Positions 28,487 through 36,803 of a stretch of 64,000 nucleotides of DNA are shown here, piece after piece. Location: the NCBI RefSeq assembly GCF_001941945.1, contig NZ_CP015583.1, positions 2,111,001-2,175,000 on the forward strand. Direction: 5' to 3'. Every line of letters starts with the position of its first letter. Position 1 is the stretch's first letter. A model generated the notes under the pieces. That model searched no databases and was not told the DNA's origin. It saw only the letters and a program-made list of their open reading frames with translations. Both the position numbers and the translations under genes were made by a program. This DNA comes from Roseomonas gilardii. Lineage in GTDB: Bacteria; Pseudomonadota; Alphaproteobacteria; Acetobacterales; Acetobacteraceae.

Positions 28487-28759
28487 ATGCATGACCATGC
28501 TGATTCCTCTTGGTGGCGCAGCCGGACCGGCATCGCCGTCATCGGGTTCGCCTTGATCGCCGCGTTCTATGTCCTGCGGGAGCACTACGCGCACGTCCTC
28601 GGCGTGCTGCCGTACCTGCTCCTGCTGGCCTGCCCCCTGATGCATCTGTTCATGCACCACGGCCACGGCGGGCATGCCGGTCACGGGGAGGCGCGCGACG
28701 ACGTCAGGCCGGGAGTGGAGCGCGGTGGGAGTTCCTCGTTCGGCCCTGGCCGCGGCTGA
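28487..28759 (+). CDS. DUF2933 small membrane protein
   Basis: This 90-residue protein has a His-rich N-terminus (MHDHADSSWW), one or two hydrophobic helices (TGIAVIGFALIAAFYVLREHYAHVLGVL), and then the DUF2933 hallmark LLLLACPLMHLFMHHGHGGHAGHG. Such proteins are frequent next to copper resistance genes, and their function is not known. The Cys-Pro-Leu-Met-His and His/Gly tail suggest copper binding at the membrane. AAGGAGA lies upstream of the ATG. Confidence 0.82.
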   Translation: MHDHADSSWWRSRTGIAVIGFALIAAFYVLREHYAHVLGVLPYLLLLACPLMHLFMHHGHGGHAGHGEARDDVRPGVERGGSSSFGPGRG

Positions 28760-28957
28760 CGGCGATCGTACAGGATCCTCGGCAGCCGCAGGCGTCTTGC
28801 CAGGTCAACGCAACCCGGCCGTGGCTCCGGCGGCCACTCTGACGCCCTGGTGGCCCAGGTCGGGACGGCGTGTCCCGGATCGCCGCCTTGTGCGGCTGGA
28901 AGCGCAACCCGGCCTGGATTGACGCCTTACTGGGGTACCAGTGGAGCGGACGAACCG

Positions 28958-29374
28958 ATGCGCCTGACGGCGAGCGCAATCCAAGCTGTAGTTGTTCTGG
29001 CGCTCACCCTGTGCGTGTCCCTGCTTGCCGTGCCCGCTTCGGCCCATCGTGGTGCCCCCATGGCGTCCGCCGTCCCGGTCGCCATGCAGGCCTCCGTCCA
29101 TGCGGGCCGTCCGGCACCCGCGTCCCAGGCCATGCGCTCATCCGGCCCCGCCATGAAGGGCCGAGGGACTGGGAAGAAGTGCTGCCCGAACTGCGGTGAC
29201 GACGGCATGCGGCCCGGGTGCTGCACCCTCGGGCATTGCGGGAGCGGCGCCGCGCTGCTGCCGACGACGAGACTTCAGGCCGCGCTCCTGGTCAGCCGTG
29301 GCGGCTTCTTCGCCACGCCCACGGCGGCGGTCGTGGGCATCACGCCGGACCTTCCCTCTCCACCACCCCGATAG
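28958..29374 (+). CDS. Secreted Cys-rich protein of unknown function
   Basis: This 138-residue protein has a clear signal peptide (AVVVLALTLCVSLLAVPASA, cleaved before HRGAP near residue 29). The mature part has a low-complexity Ala/Met/Pro region and a compact Cys cluster (KKCCPNCGDDGMRPGCCTLGHC), and it ends in DLPSPPPR. I do not recognise a named family; the layout resembles small DUF2946-like periplasmic proteins near copper genes. Seven Cys in about 20 residues suggest metal binding or a disulfide knot. The ATG at 28958 is chosen because the signal peptide starts there. Confidence 0.6.
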   Translation: MRLTASAIQAVVVLALTLCVSLLAVPASAHRGAPMASAVPVAMQASVHAGRPAPASQAMRSSGPAMKGRGTGKKCCPNCGDDGMRPGCCTLGHCGSGAALLPTTRLQAALLVSRGGFFATPTAAVVGITPDLPSPPPR

Positions 29375-29540
29375 GGCGCACCAAGCCGTCCGCGGAGCCA
29401 ATGGCCCGCGGATGGCGGAGCGTGGCCTTACCGCTGCCGAGAGGGCGCGGGACCAAGCCAGCGCTCCACCTGGACCGGCCGTCGGCCCGGCGCACGGGTC
29501 GGCGAGCCTTCCCTCATGGAAGCCCTTACGGAGAAGAGAA

Positions 29541-29873
29541 ATGCATCAGATGACCCCCGCCATGCAGGCCTGCATCGAGGAATGCCTGCGCTGCCACTCC
29601 ACCTGCCTCGGCATGGCCATGAACCACTGCCTCGAGGCGGGCGGCAAGCACGTAGAGCCGCAGCACTTCAGGCTCATGATGGCTTGCGCCACCATCTGCC
29701 AGACCTCCGCCAACATGATGCTGATCGGCACGCCCCACCATAAGCACACCTGCGCCGAATGCGCCGAGATCTGCGAGGAGTGCGCCAAAAGCTGCGAGGC
29801 CGTGGGTGGCATGGAGGACTGCGTCGCGCAGTGTCGCAAGTGTGCCGCGTCCTGCCGCGAGATGAGCGCCTGA
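29541..29873 (+). CDS. Four-helix bundle copper storage protein (Csp-like)
   Basis: This 110-residue protein has 16 Cys arranged as CxxxC, CxxC and CxxxxC along four predicted helices (for example CIEECLRCHSTC and CAECAEICEECAKSC). It matches the Csp/DUF326 family, whose members fill the core of a helix bundle with Cu(I)-thiolates. There is no signal peptide, so it is the cytosolic type (Csp3-like) that would sequester excess Cu(I) inside the cell. AGAAGAG lies ahead of the ATG, and a hairpin terminator follows. Confidence 0.88.
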   Translation: MHQMTPAMQACIEECLRCHSTCLGMAMNHCLEAGGKHVEPQHFRLMMACATICQTSANMMLIGTPHHKHTCAECAEICEECAKSCEAVGGMEDCVAQCRKCAASCREMSA

Positions 29874-29884
29874 CGCCGAGACAG

Positions 29885-29912
29885 GGACCGGGCATCGGGC
29901 CTGGTCCTTGTC
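29885..29912 (+). terminator. Hairpin terminator after the Csp-like gene
   Basis: GGACCGGGC / GCCTGGTCC form a 9-bp stem (one G-U pair) with a 5-nt loop directly after the Csp stop, followed by TTGTC. The T-run is short. Confidence 0.55.
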
Positions 29913-29973
29913 GCCTCAACCGGAAGCACAAGCGCTTCCCGAGCGGGTCAACACGTTCTGACGGAGCTTCGGC

Positions 29974-31419
29974 ATGACTTGGGGCCAGCACCACGACAAC
30001 CTTCTCGCGAGCCTCGCAAACCGTGGGGCGGACAGCCTGCACGGCGCATTGGGCGGGCTTCACTTCAATTTCACGGCCGGTGACCACGTTCATAACGTCA
30101 CCTTCGGCGGTGAGAACCCCGACACCTTGGGCGGCACTGACGGCGCCGAGTTCACCTGGGGCCTGGGCGGCGACGACCGCATCGGCGGGGGCGGCATGGA
30201 CGACGTCCTCCATGGCGGTGCGGTCGCCGACCTCGTCTCCGGCAACATGGGCGACGACGAGGTCGAGGGTGGCGACGGCAATGACACCCTGTACGGCGGC
30301 GCGGGCGCCGACACGGTGCGGGGTGGCGCCGGGAATGACTACCTCGACGAGGGCGAGGGCCACAGCACCGTCGACGGCGGCATGGGCGACGACACCCTGG
30401 TCGGCGGCGGCGGCCCGGATGCCTTCATGATCGGCCGGACGAGCGGCCACGACGTCATCAAGGACTTCACCGCCGGTCCCGGCATGTTCGACCACCTGGC
30501 GGTCATGGACGGCCTCCAGTGGACGGATTTGGCCTTTGCCGACACCGCGGACGGGGTACAGGTCAGTTGGGAGGGCGGATCCGTCCTGCTGGAAGGTGTG
30601 TCCAAGGCGGCTCTGGCGCAGGACGACTTCATGTTTGGCGACGCGGCCGAACTGCCGCCTGGCTTGCGGGAACCCGTGGGCCCATCCGACGAGGCGCCGA
30701 CGCCCAGCGTCGCCGGGCCCAACATCGTTGGCGAGCCGCAAGCGGGCGCGGTGTTCGATGTTCTAGCCGACCACCTGTTCAACGGCCGCACCCTAAGCTT
30801 CAACATCGAGGGGAACGCCATCCTCCGCGGCACCGACGGTGACGACGCCCTGGCCGGGTCGTCGGAATCGGACACGGTCTTCGGGCTGGCCGGGGACGAC
30901 CATCTCCAGGGCGGCGACGGCATGGACCGCCTGATGGGCGAGGCTGGCGACGACAGGCTCTCAGGCGGGGCGGAATCCGACGAGCTCATGGGCGGCGACG
31001 GGGACGACTACCTCGACGAGGGCGCCGCGCACGGCATGCTGAACGGCGGCATGGGCGACGACACCCTGGTCGGCGGCACCGGCGCTGACGCCTTCATGGT
31101 GTCGATGGACAGCGGCCACGACGTGGTCCTGGACTTCGAAGCGACCGGCGATGCCCAGGGCGCCTTCGACCACATCGCCTTCATGGAGGGTATCCAGCCC
31201 GCGGATGTCGTGGTCCGGGACACCGCCGAGGGCGCCCTGGTCGGCTGGGGCATGGAGGCGGACGGCACCTTCGCGGGGTCCATTCTCCTCGAGGGCGTCG
31301 GCAAGGACGACCTGCGGCAGAGCGACTTCATGTTCGCCGAGGTGCCAGGTTTCGTGGAGGGCATCAGCGACATCGGCTCCTGGTACGTCTTCCCGGAGAG
31401 CGGCGGCCCGATCGCCTGA
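29974..31419 (+). CDS. RTX-type calcium-binding repeat protein, internally duplicated
   Basis: This 481-residue acidic protein contains two blocks of the nonapeptide GGxGxDxUx (for example GGDGNDTLYGGAGADTVRGG at about residues 100-119, and GDDHLQGGDGMDRLMGEAGD in the second half). Each block is followed by a homologous C-terminal module (GGMGDDTLVGG ... SGHDV ... DF ... FDHxAxMxGxQ ... LLEGV ... DFMF). The repeats fold as a calcium-binding beta-roll after type I secretion. There is no signal peptide, as usual for RTX proteins, and no secretion genes are nearby. The enzymatic role is unknown; it may be a secreted scaffold. It lies between two hairpins inside the copper island. Confidence 0.85.
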   Translation: MTWGQHHDNLLASLANRGADSLHGALGGLHFNFTAGDHVHNVTFGGENPDTLGGTDGAEFTWGLGGDDRIGGGGMDDVLHGGAVADLVSGNMGDDEVEGGDGNDTLYGGAGADTVRGGAGNDYLDEGEGHSTVDGGMGDDTLVGGGGPDAFMIGRTSGHDVIKDFTAGPGMFDHLAVMDGLQWTDLAFADTADGVQVSWEGGSVLLEGVSKAALAQDDFMFGDAAELPPGLREPVGPSDEAPTPSVAGPNIVGEPQAGAVFDVLADHLFNGRTLSFNIEGNAILRGTDGDDALAGSSESDTVFGLAGDDHLQGGDGMDRLMGEAGDDRLSGGAESDELMGGDGDDYLDEGAAHGMLNGGMGDDTLVGGTGADAFMVSMDSGHDVVLDFEATGDAQGAFDHIAFMEGIQPADVVVRDTAEGALVGWGMEADGTFAGSILLEGVGKDDLRQSDFMFAEVPGFVEGISDIGSWYVFPESGGPIA

Positions 31420-31455
31420 GCCTGACGGACGTCCAATCGGACGGGTTCCTCATAT

Positions 31456-31479
31456 GGCCGATGCCTGCGGGCGTCGGCC
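31456..31479 (+). terminator. Hairpin after the RTX-repeat gene
   Basis: GGCCGATGCC / GGCGTCGGCC form a 10-bp stem (one G-U pair) with the tetraloop TGCG, 37 bp after the RTX stop. There is no U-run, so it may act as a 3'-end stabiliser or a partial terminator. Confidence 0.5.
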
Positions 31480-31553
31480 ACCCCTCAACCGATTCCTGAT
31501 TCCGAGGCTTGCCGGGACTGAAGATGCCCGGCCTTTCAGAGAGACACTCCGCC

Positions 31554-32039
31554 ATGAGCTATACGCGCTTCGGCCTGATGATCCTGACCTCGACCGTGAT
31601 CATGTTCGGCCTGATGTACCTGAACACCTACGCCTTGGACCACGTCTTCTACAGCCAGACCCGGACTTGGATGGCAATCGTCATGGGAGCGACCATGGCG
31701 GTCATCATGCTGCTGTTCATGCTGGGCATGTATCGCAACCGGACCGCCAACATGGCCATCCTCGGCGCCAGCGTCCTGGTGTTCGCGGGGGCGCTGTGGC
31801 TGGTCAGAAGCCAGCAGACGGTGGGCGACGTGGCCTACATGAAGGCGATGATCCCGCACCATTCCATCGCCATCATGACCAGCGAGCGCGCCCGCATCCG
31901 GGATCCTCGCGTTCGGCAACTGGCCGACAGCATCATCGACGCCCAGGTGCGGGAGATCGGCGAGATGAAGCAGTTGGTTGCCGAATTGGAAGCCAACCCT
32001 CCCGCCTCGTCCTCACCGGTGCTCCAGCCAGCGCAGTAA
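31554..32039 (+). CDS. Membrane-anchored DUF305 protein
   Basis: This 161-residue protein has three hydrophobic helices (about 5-25, 38-58 and 65-82). A short periplasmic or cytoplasmic DUF305 region follows: GDVAYMKAMIPHHSIAIMTSERARIRDPRVRQLADSIIDAQ. The MIPHHSxAI motif is the family hallmark. It resembles the DUF305 proteins with N-terminal membrane segments found in copper and silver clusters. It is the last clear member of the metal island, and a second DUF305 protein (soluble) is encoded at 26,501. Confidence 0.84.
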   Translation: MSYTRFGLMILTSTVIMFGLMYLNTYALDHVFYSQTRTWMAIVMGATMAVIMLLFMLGMYRNRTANMAILGASVLVFAGALWLVRSQQTVGDVAYMKAMIPHHSIAIMTSERARIRDPRVRQLADSIIDAQVREIGEMKQLVAELEANPPASSSPVLQPAQ

Positions 32040-32221
32040 GCCGCATGGCCGGTCACTCCGGAGGCTTGGCCAGGGCCGAAGATGGCAGCGGCTTCCCGCT
32101 TCGTCTCTTACCTGGAAGTGCATCCAGGTGGCCAAGTTGGCTGAGCGGCTAGGCTAGGAGCTCGGGGCGCAATCAGCGGAATGTACTCATCTGAAGGGAC
32201 GCGTAGCGGCCGTCCATGCGC

Positions 32222-32623
32222 TCAAGGGAAACCCTCTCCCTCGCTCCAGCCCCGCACGAGGCTCAAGACTCGATCACGCATCTCGCCACCCTGTAGTAGC
32301 GCCTCCCTGGGTGTCAGGCCGTCGAGGGTGTCATCAGGGGTGATTAAAAACTCGGATGTCACCCACGGGCCGGAGACTTCGAGGCCCTCCACCACCCTCG
32401 CGAGGTAGGGGATTGTTTCCGTCCCGGCGAACTGCGCGCGCGGGTAGGCCCATTCGTCGCCGTGTTGGATAGCCAGGAGAGCTCGCTCCCGGCGCCGCTT
32501 GTCGACTTCCTGAAGGGTGACGCCCAGAAGATGTCCGACATCCTCTGCCGACAGGCTGCCCCCGGCACGCATCTCCAGCGCGGACTCGTAGTCCGTCGTT
32601 TCCTGCGGCTGGCTATGGCTCAT
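32222..32623 (-). CDS. Antitoxin-like / MbcA-ParS-type DNA-binding protein
   Basis: This 133-residue protein begins MSHSQPQETTDYESALEMRAGG. An HTH-like segment follows (LSAEDVGHLLGVTLQEVDKRRRERALLAI), then a C-terminal helical region (FLITPDDTLDGLTPREALLQGG) of the type seen in MbcA/ParS/Xre antitoxins, where a DxLxGxxPxEAL-like motif recurs. No RES or other toxin gene is recognisable next to it, so it may be an orphan antitoxin or a stand-alone regulator. GGGAGA precedes its ATG. It lies at the junction between the metal island and the mobile-element remnants. Confidence 0.6.
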   Translation of the reverse strand: MSHSQPQETTDYESALEMRAGGSLSAEDVGHLLGVTLQEVDKRRRERALLAIQHGDEWAYPRAQFAGTETIPYLARVVEGLEVSGPWVTSEFLITPDDTLDGLTPREALLQGGEMRDRVLSLVRGWSEGEGFP

Positions 32624-32930
32624 CGTGCGGATCTCCCGGCGAGCGAGGCACTATTGTCTGCCAAGGTGCTCAGCATCGCCAGATTATTTCTCTTCGCGCA
32701 GGCGCGATTCAGCGCTTGCAAGCCTCTGAATCTGCATCCTGTTTTGGCCATCTCCCCTACGAATCGCGCTGAACTCACTTCCTATGTTCCCTACAGTTCG
32801 CGCCTTGCAACGAGCCTGTGGCAGGTTCCATGCACCCCGGTGAGCCTGCCCACCTCATCACATCGACAGCGGTCTCCACGAATCGCATTTCGTCGTTGAC
32901 GGCCTACATCGTTCTACATACGTTCTCTCC

Positions 32931-33053
32931 ATGACGGACCGCGCCGACATCTCGGCCTTTGATGCCGCTGCCAGGAGCCTGACCCAGGCTTGGTGGGCGA
33001 TCCGTCCTCTGGACACCTTGCGAATACGAACAGGGCGGATGGCGCAGGCCTGA
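32931..33053 (+). CDS. Possible small ORF (40 residues)
   Basis: The frame reads MTDRADISAFDAAARSLTQA and then WWAIRPLDTLRIRTGRMAQA. The composition is protein-like, with amphipathic helix potential, but there is no ribosome site in front of the ATG and no recognised homologue. It is listed as weak. Confidence 0.2.
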   Translation: MTDRADISAFDAAARSLTQAWWAIRPLDTLRIRTGRMAQA

Positions 33054-33103
33054 GGCGTTAGCGGACTGCCGCTGACCGTGTGAGGCCTGGCTCTTCCGTT
33101 CCC

Positions 33104-33135
33104 CCCACCTCCCGCGCCTCGGTGCGGGAGGTGGG
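33104..33135. repeat. Perfect 12-bp hairpin upstream of the AAA ATPase gene
   Basis: CCCACCTCCCGC and GCGGGAGGTGGG form a perfect 12-bp stem around an 8-nt loop, about 110 bp before the AAA start. There is no T-run. It could be a terminator for upstream transcription, an attenuator or a protein site. Confidence 0.6.
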
Positions 33136-33244
33136 TAAACGCCACTCGAACGCAGGGCTTCACCCCCATGACTATCATGCTGCGCGTCGGGCTGTCCGGT
33201 GCCAGGAGATGTGCGCCTCACTACCAGGCGGCGGAGGTGCTCTC

Positions 33245-34882
33245 ATGAGCCGTTCCGGGCAGGTCTCAAACACGCGCCGAGTTATCGACGTCGTCACCGC
33301 ACGTCGCGATCACCTGAACCACATCTCTGCCGAGGCTTCTGCCGGGAAGCGTGTGCCCTCGCTTCCCGAGGTCCTGGATGGCTGTGCGCTGTTTCGAGAT
33401 GATGTACACCAAGATGCCGGGCATTTTGCTGCACGCGCAGTCGAGTTCCTGGACCCTCAGGACCTCGCTACCCACGCATTGATCCTGGCTCTTAGCGACC
33501 TGACCGAGAAGCCAGTGGTCAAAGACTACATCACGGCAGCCGAAGCCATCGAGGGCTTCCTGGCCCAACGCAGACTGCCCTCCCTGGCACAGATGCATGG
33601 GGATATCCGCTGTTATCTCTATGCCGCCCTGTCGGGGCATGCCGCGTCAATCCACAAGGTCGCGGCCTTCGCGGTCGCCCGTGCCTATGAGCCCGGCATC
33701 GAGCAGCATGAGGCTATCCATCGTGCCAGGTCAGCCGTCGGCTGGCTGCTGGCAGCGACCGGGCAGATCGAGTTGCCCGAACGTTGGTCCCGAAATGGGG
33801 CGACGGTGTTCCTGGAGGCCGCACTCGCTGGCCCCGGCGAGCAGATGATGGCCAAGATGTTGGCTAACCGCTCAGGAAAATCCGGCTCATCACCTACTGC
33901 TGACCAGGCACCTGCCCGGACGAAGTCTCAATCTAGCTTGGCCACGCAGTTCATGAAGGAGGATGAGACACCCGCGCCTGACGAGACTGGCGCCTGTGGT
34001 ACGGGCACTGACGCACGGTGCCAATCGGACATCGTGTTCATGGAGATCGGTAATCTGTCTACCGCGGCTGGGCAGCGGGTTTTCAAGGAGTTCAAGGACC
34101 TCCTGAACCTGCGGCTTCCTCTGGAGCCAGTGTCTGACCTGGCAGAGGTACGGCGATCGCTCCATGCAGAATTCCCGCATGCAGCGGCCGTCACGGAGGT
34201 TATCCTCGGCGAACTCGTCGGCAGGCCATATGTTGCGCTGCGGCCAACTCTGCTGGTCGGACCGCCCGGCTGCGGGAAGACGACCTACGCCCTGCGGCTG
34301 GCCACGCTCCTGAACCTGCCATCGCAGATCTATGGCTGCGGCGGAGTGGCCGATGCAGCCTTCGCGGGTACCGCCCGCCGATGGAGCACCGGCGGTCCCT
34401 CCTCTCCAGCAAGCCTCATGCGGGATTATCGACATGCCTCACCTGCCGTCATCCTGGACGAGGTAGACAAGGCGGGCACAGCCAAGGTCAACGGGAGCCT
34501 TCTCGATGCCCTTTTGTCGATGCTGGAGCCGCGAACAGCCAGGTGCTGGCGTGATCCTTATCTCGAGGCGCCGGTCAACCTGGCCCATGTGATCTGGTTC
34601 GCCACGGCTAACGGACTGGACGATGTGCCAGTCGCGCTGCGGGACCGCTTTCTGGCCCTTTCCTTCCCGAAGCCGAGGTCCGAACACCTCGCTTCCCTAG
34701 CTGGTCGCATCCTGGAGAGCCTGACCATTGAGCGCGGCCTGGACCGCCGGTGGGCTTTGCCGCTTGATGGTGTCGAGTTCGCCGCTCTGGAAGCTGCGTG
34801 GCAGGGCGGTTCCCTGCGGCGCCTGACCCGGCTGGTCGGTACTGTGCTCGCTACCCGGGAGCGCCCTCATGTCTACCATTGA
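33245..34882 (+). CDS. AAA-family ATPase, Lon-type, without an evident protease domain
   Basis: This protein of about 545 residues has an N-terminal half (1-320) that is mostly alpha-helical and unlike any domain I recognise. A Lon-like AAA+ module follows: Walker A VGPPGCGKTTYALRLAT (about 337-353), GGVADAAFAGTARRWSTG (a pore-loop region as in Lon), Walker B AVILDEVDKAG, and a sensor region IWFATANGLDDVPVALRDRF. The Ser-Lys protease domain of Lon is absent. It is probably a remodelling ATPase, perhaps with the small protein encoded by the overlapping gene. GGAGG precedes the ATG. Similar stand-alone ATPases occur in mobile elements. Confidence 0.75.
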   Translation: MSRSGQVSNTRRVIDVVTARRDHLNHISAEASAGKRVPSLPEVLDGCALFRDDVHQDAGHFAARAVEFLDPQDLATHALILALSDLTEKPVVKDYITAAEAIEGFLAQRRLPSLAQMHGDIRCYLYAALSGHAASIHKVAAFAVARAYEPGIEQHEAIHRARSAVGWLLAATGQIELPERWSRNGATVFLEAALAGPGEQMMAKMLANRSGKSGSSPTADQAPARTKSQSSLATQFMKEDETPAPDETGACGTGTDARCQSDIVFMEIGNLSTAAGQRVFKEFKDLLNLRLPLEPVSDLAEVRRSLHAEFPHAAAVTEVILGELVGRPYVALRPTLLVGPPGCGKTTYALRLATLLNLPSQIYGCGGVADAAFAGTARRWSTGGPSSPASLMRDYRHASPAVILDEVDKAGTAKVNGSLLDALLSMLEPRTARCWRDPYLEAPVNLAHVIWFATANGLDDVPVALRDRFLALSFPKPRSEHLASLAGRILESLTIERGLDRRWALPLDGVEFAALEAAWQGGSLRRLTRLVGTVLATRERPHVYH

Positions 34883-35252
34883 TGGGACCACAGCGGTCGC
34901 GGGCTCAGGCCGCCAGGCATTACTGCACGCATGCAAGGACAAGAGGTTCGCGATGACGCCGGAACGGCCGCCTGAAGAACCGTTATGTCCAGCGATCAGG
35001 GACTGGACCGCTGGTGCGGGCGCACCGGCCACCCAGGACGATGACAAGGAATTCTGGGCAGGCGGAGGCGGTCGGCGGGGGGACTCAGCGGTGCCTGCGG
35101 TGCTTCACTGCCGTCCGGGTGACGCGGTTGACGGGTCCGGATTCGTGGTCCACAAATCCTTCGCGGGCGGCCTGGAAAGCCTTGAAGGCCTAGAGCGTGG
35201 TCGGCTGATCAGGGAATCCAGGTTCCCCAGCCACTCCATCCGACATCCTTGA
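34869..35252 (+). CDS. Hypothetical protein overlapping the AAA ATPase gene
   Basis: This 127-residue frame starts 14 bp inside the 3' end of the ATPase gene, with CGGGAG at a good distance from the ATG, so translational coupling is likely. The protein is polar and rich in Gly and Arg, with no recognised motif. The region after residue 65 is low in complexity. It may be a partner of the ATPase or the decayed 5' part of a longer gene. Confidence 0.4.
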   Translation: MSTIDGTTAVAGSGRQALLHACKDKRFAMTPERPPEEPLCPAIRDWTAGAGAPATQDDDKEFWAGGGGRRGDSAVPAVLHCRPGDAVDGSGFVVHKSFAGGLESLEGLERGRLIRESRFPSHSIRHP

Positions 35253-35295
35253 AAATCCTCGGCTTCTCCGCCTCGGACCATCTCCGAGGGCTGCC

Positions 35296-35540
35296 GTGCT
35301 GCCGACACTCCCACTCCCCTCACACCTGGGTCGGTATCTCGCCCGGAAACAGGGGGTCTATTACTTCCGCCGCCTGCTATCGGAACAACCCAGGCGTGAG
35401 ATTGCGGCAAGCCTGCACACGCAATGTTATCGGGAAGCGGAATGGCGGGCTTCGCTGATGGGCAATGCCTTCTGTGAAGCGTGGCAGCAGGCAAAACGGA
35501 TGGCGGATAGCGGTGCGGACATCAGGGCAGCCTTGCGGGG
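35296..35540 (+). pseudogene. Tyrosine recombinase N-terminal fragment
   Basis: The translation SHLGRYLARKQGVYYFRRLL continues with RREIAASLHTQCYREAEWRA. This matches the N-terminal arm-binding domain of a class of phage and island integrases (YLxRRxGVYYFRRRLP...REIxxSLxTxxxREA). The core-binding and catalytic domains are absent, and at about 35,540 the sequence changes into a phage Bro gene in another frame. It is a remnant of an integrase. Confidence 0.6.
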
Positions 35541-35782
35541 CTATCCTCATCTCCGAGAGTGGCCTCTACAAACTCATCATGCGCTCCGACAAACCCCAGG
35601 CGCGCGCCTTCCAAGATTGGGTGACGTGCGACGTGTTCCCCGCGATCCGGAAGGATGGGATATACGTGATGGGTGAGGAAAAGGTGCACTCCGGGGAACT
35701 AAACGAGGACGTCCTGAACTCACTTGGTAGGAAAGGCGCTCCCATGGTTGCGGCGCGCATCCCGCGCCACTTCTCACTTTGA
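35538..35782 (+). pseudogene. Bro-N family phage antirepressor fragment
   Basis: The frame reads ILISESGLYKLIMRSDKPQA, then RAFQDWVTCDVFPAIRKDGI. This is the second half of the Bro-N domain of phage antirepressors (LISExGLYxLIxRSxKPxAxxFxxWVxxxVLPxIRKxGxY). The first half of the domain and the usual ANT or KilA-C domain are missing. The 5' end is joined directly to integrase sequence, so this looks like a deletion scar within a prophage or island. Confidence 0.68.
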
Positions 35783-35933
35783 TCTTCGGCCTTGGCTGTC
35801 GGTTCTCAAAGCGGGGGTCAGCAACATATCGAAGTCGATGTCACCAGTTCACACACGGGCGTCGCTCGAAGGCGTAGTAGGCCATTGTCGGCATTGTGAG
35901 CATCTGCGTTCGGCCAAGCCTTTGGCGAGCCGT

Positions 35934-36599
35934 TCAGCTGATTGCGAAGCCGAAGAGTTCAAGGCGGAGCCGCAGGCACTCGTCCGCTCCAATTACACGC
36001 ACATCCGGCTTCCCGTTCGTCGCCTCTCGCGTCCACAGGAAGGGGTAAAAAGAGTAAGTCGCCTCGAAGGCTGGCCGTGGCCGCGCCTTGTAAGCGTCGA
36101 TGCCCGCGAGCGGTCCATACAAGTGATCCAACTCGCCCGTCAGGCACCAGGCAACGAAGTCGGTATAGCCGACTCCGAGAGATACCCAGGCCGTATCGTC
36201 GGCCGCCAAATGGAAAACATTCCCTTGTTTGTTTGCACCGAACCGGCCGCCGTTGATCGCAAATAGGCCGCCGAGCACATCGTCCCCGACAACTATGACA
36301 TCCGGGTATCCTCCATTGAGAGGACATCCCGCTATCTCCGCTGTTTGAAGCAGCGAGCGCCCCACGCCAGAGCCAAGCAAGCGTATAAGGCCACCAGCCA
36401 CAGACACACCGCCCGTTTCGTAGGCGAGAGTACCCAGCATGGACCGGGTGGTAACCTGCAAGTGTACCAGCGTGGTGATTCGCACCTCGTCCGAGGGCGG
36501 CAGTAGGGTGCCGCCATTGCCCGCGGAATCGTCCATCCAGCCCCGCAGAAGCGGGAGCGCGGGTTCATCTCGATCCAAGAGTTCGGTGATATTGCGCAT
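35934..36599 (-). CDS. DUF2625 family protein
   Basis: This 221-residue protein matches DUF2625: LIRLLGSGVGRSLLQTAEIA, VGDDVLGGLFAINGGRFGAN and YTDFVAWCLTGELDHLY are the conserved blocks. Proteins of this family are widespread, soluble and of unknown function, and resemble SUKH-like immunity proteins in general layout. The ATG at 36599 is chosen because GGAAGGAG precedes it. It stands alone between phage remnants and small unknown genes, consistent with cargo of a mobile element. Confidence 0.75.
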   Translation of the reverse strand: MRNITELLDRDEPALPLLRGWMDDSAGNGGTLLPPSDEVRITTLVHLQVTTRSMLGTLAYETGGVSVAGGLIRLLGSGVGRSLLQTAEIAGCPLNGGYPDVIVVGDDVLGGLFAINGGRFGANKQGNVFHLAADDTAWVSLGVGYTDFVAWCLTGELDHLYGPLAGIDAYKARPRPAFEATYSFYPFLWTREATNGKPDVRVIGADECLRLRLELFGFAIS

Positions 36600-36803
36600 C
36601 ACACGGCTCCTTCCAATGCGGGCGTCTGCGGCGCGGTTTGCGGGCCAAGGGGATACCTCTACGGAAGATTGCAGCGTAACCTTGTCCAAGGTGCAGGGCG
36701 TGCTCGCATGCCTGATCCGCGCTCTCCAAGCCCGTCAGTCCCAGGCGGGTTCTCGCATGAGGTTTTTGTTCCCTATTTGTTCTTTCCTCGCTAACCTTCG
36801 CCC

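Larger units (their letters stand above)
32624..33244. other. Intergenic stretch of about 620 bp, lower GC in its first half
   Basis: No convincing long gene lies here. The region 32,640-32,940 is visibly less GC-rich than its surroundings. The stretch contains a possible 40-residue ORF (32,931-33,053) and a strong hairpin (33,104-33,135). It is probably the control region of the AAA ATPase gene and a junction of transferred DNA. Confidence 0.5.

Noticed and set aside
32130..32160. GGCTGAGCGGCTAGGC, resembling the D-arm of a Ser or Leu tRNA
   Set aside because: No acceptor, anticodon or T-arm partner could be matched around it.
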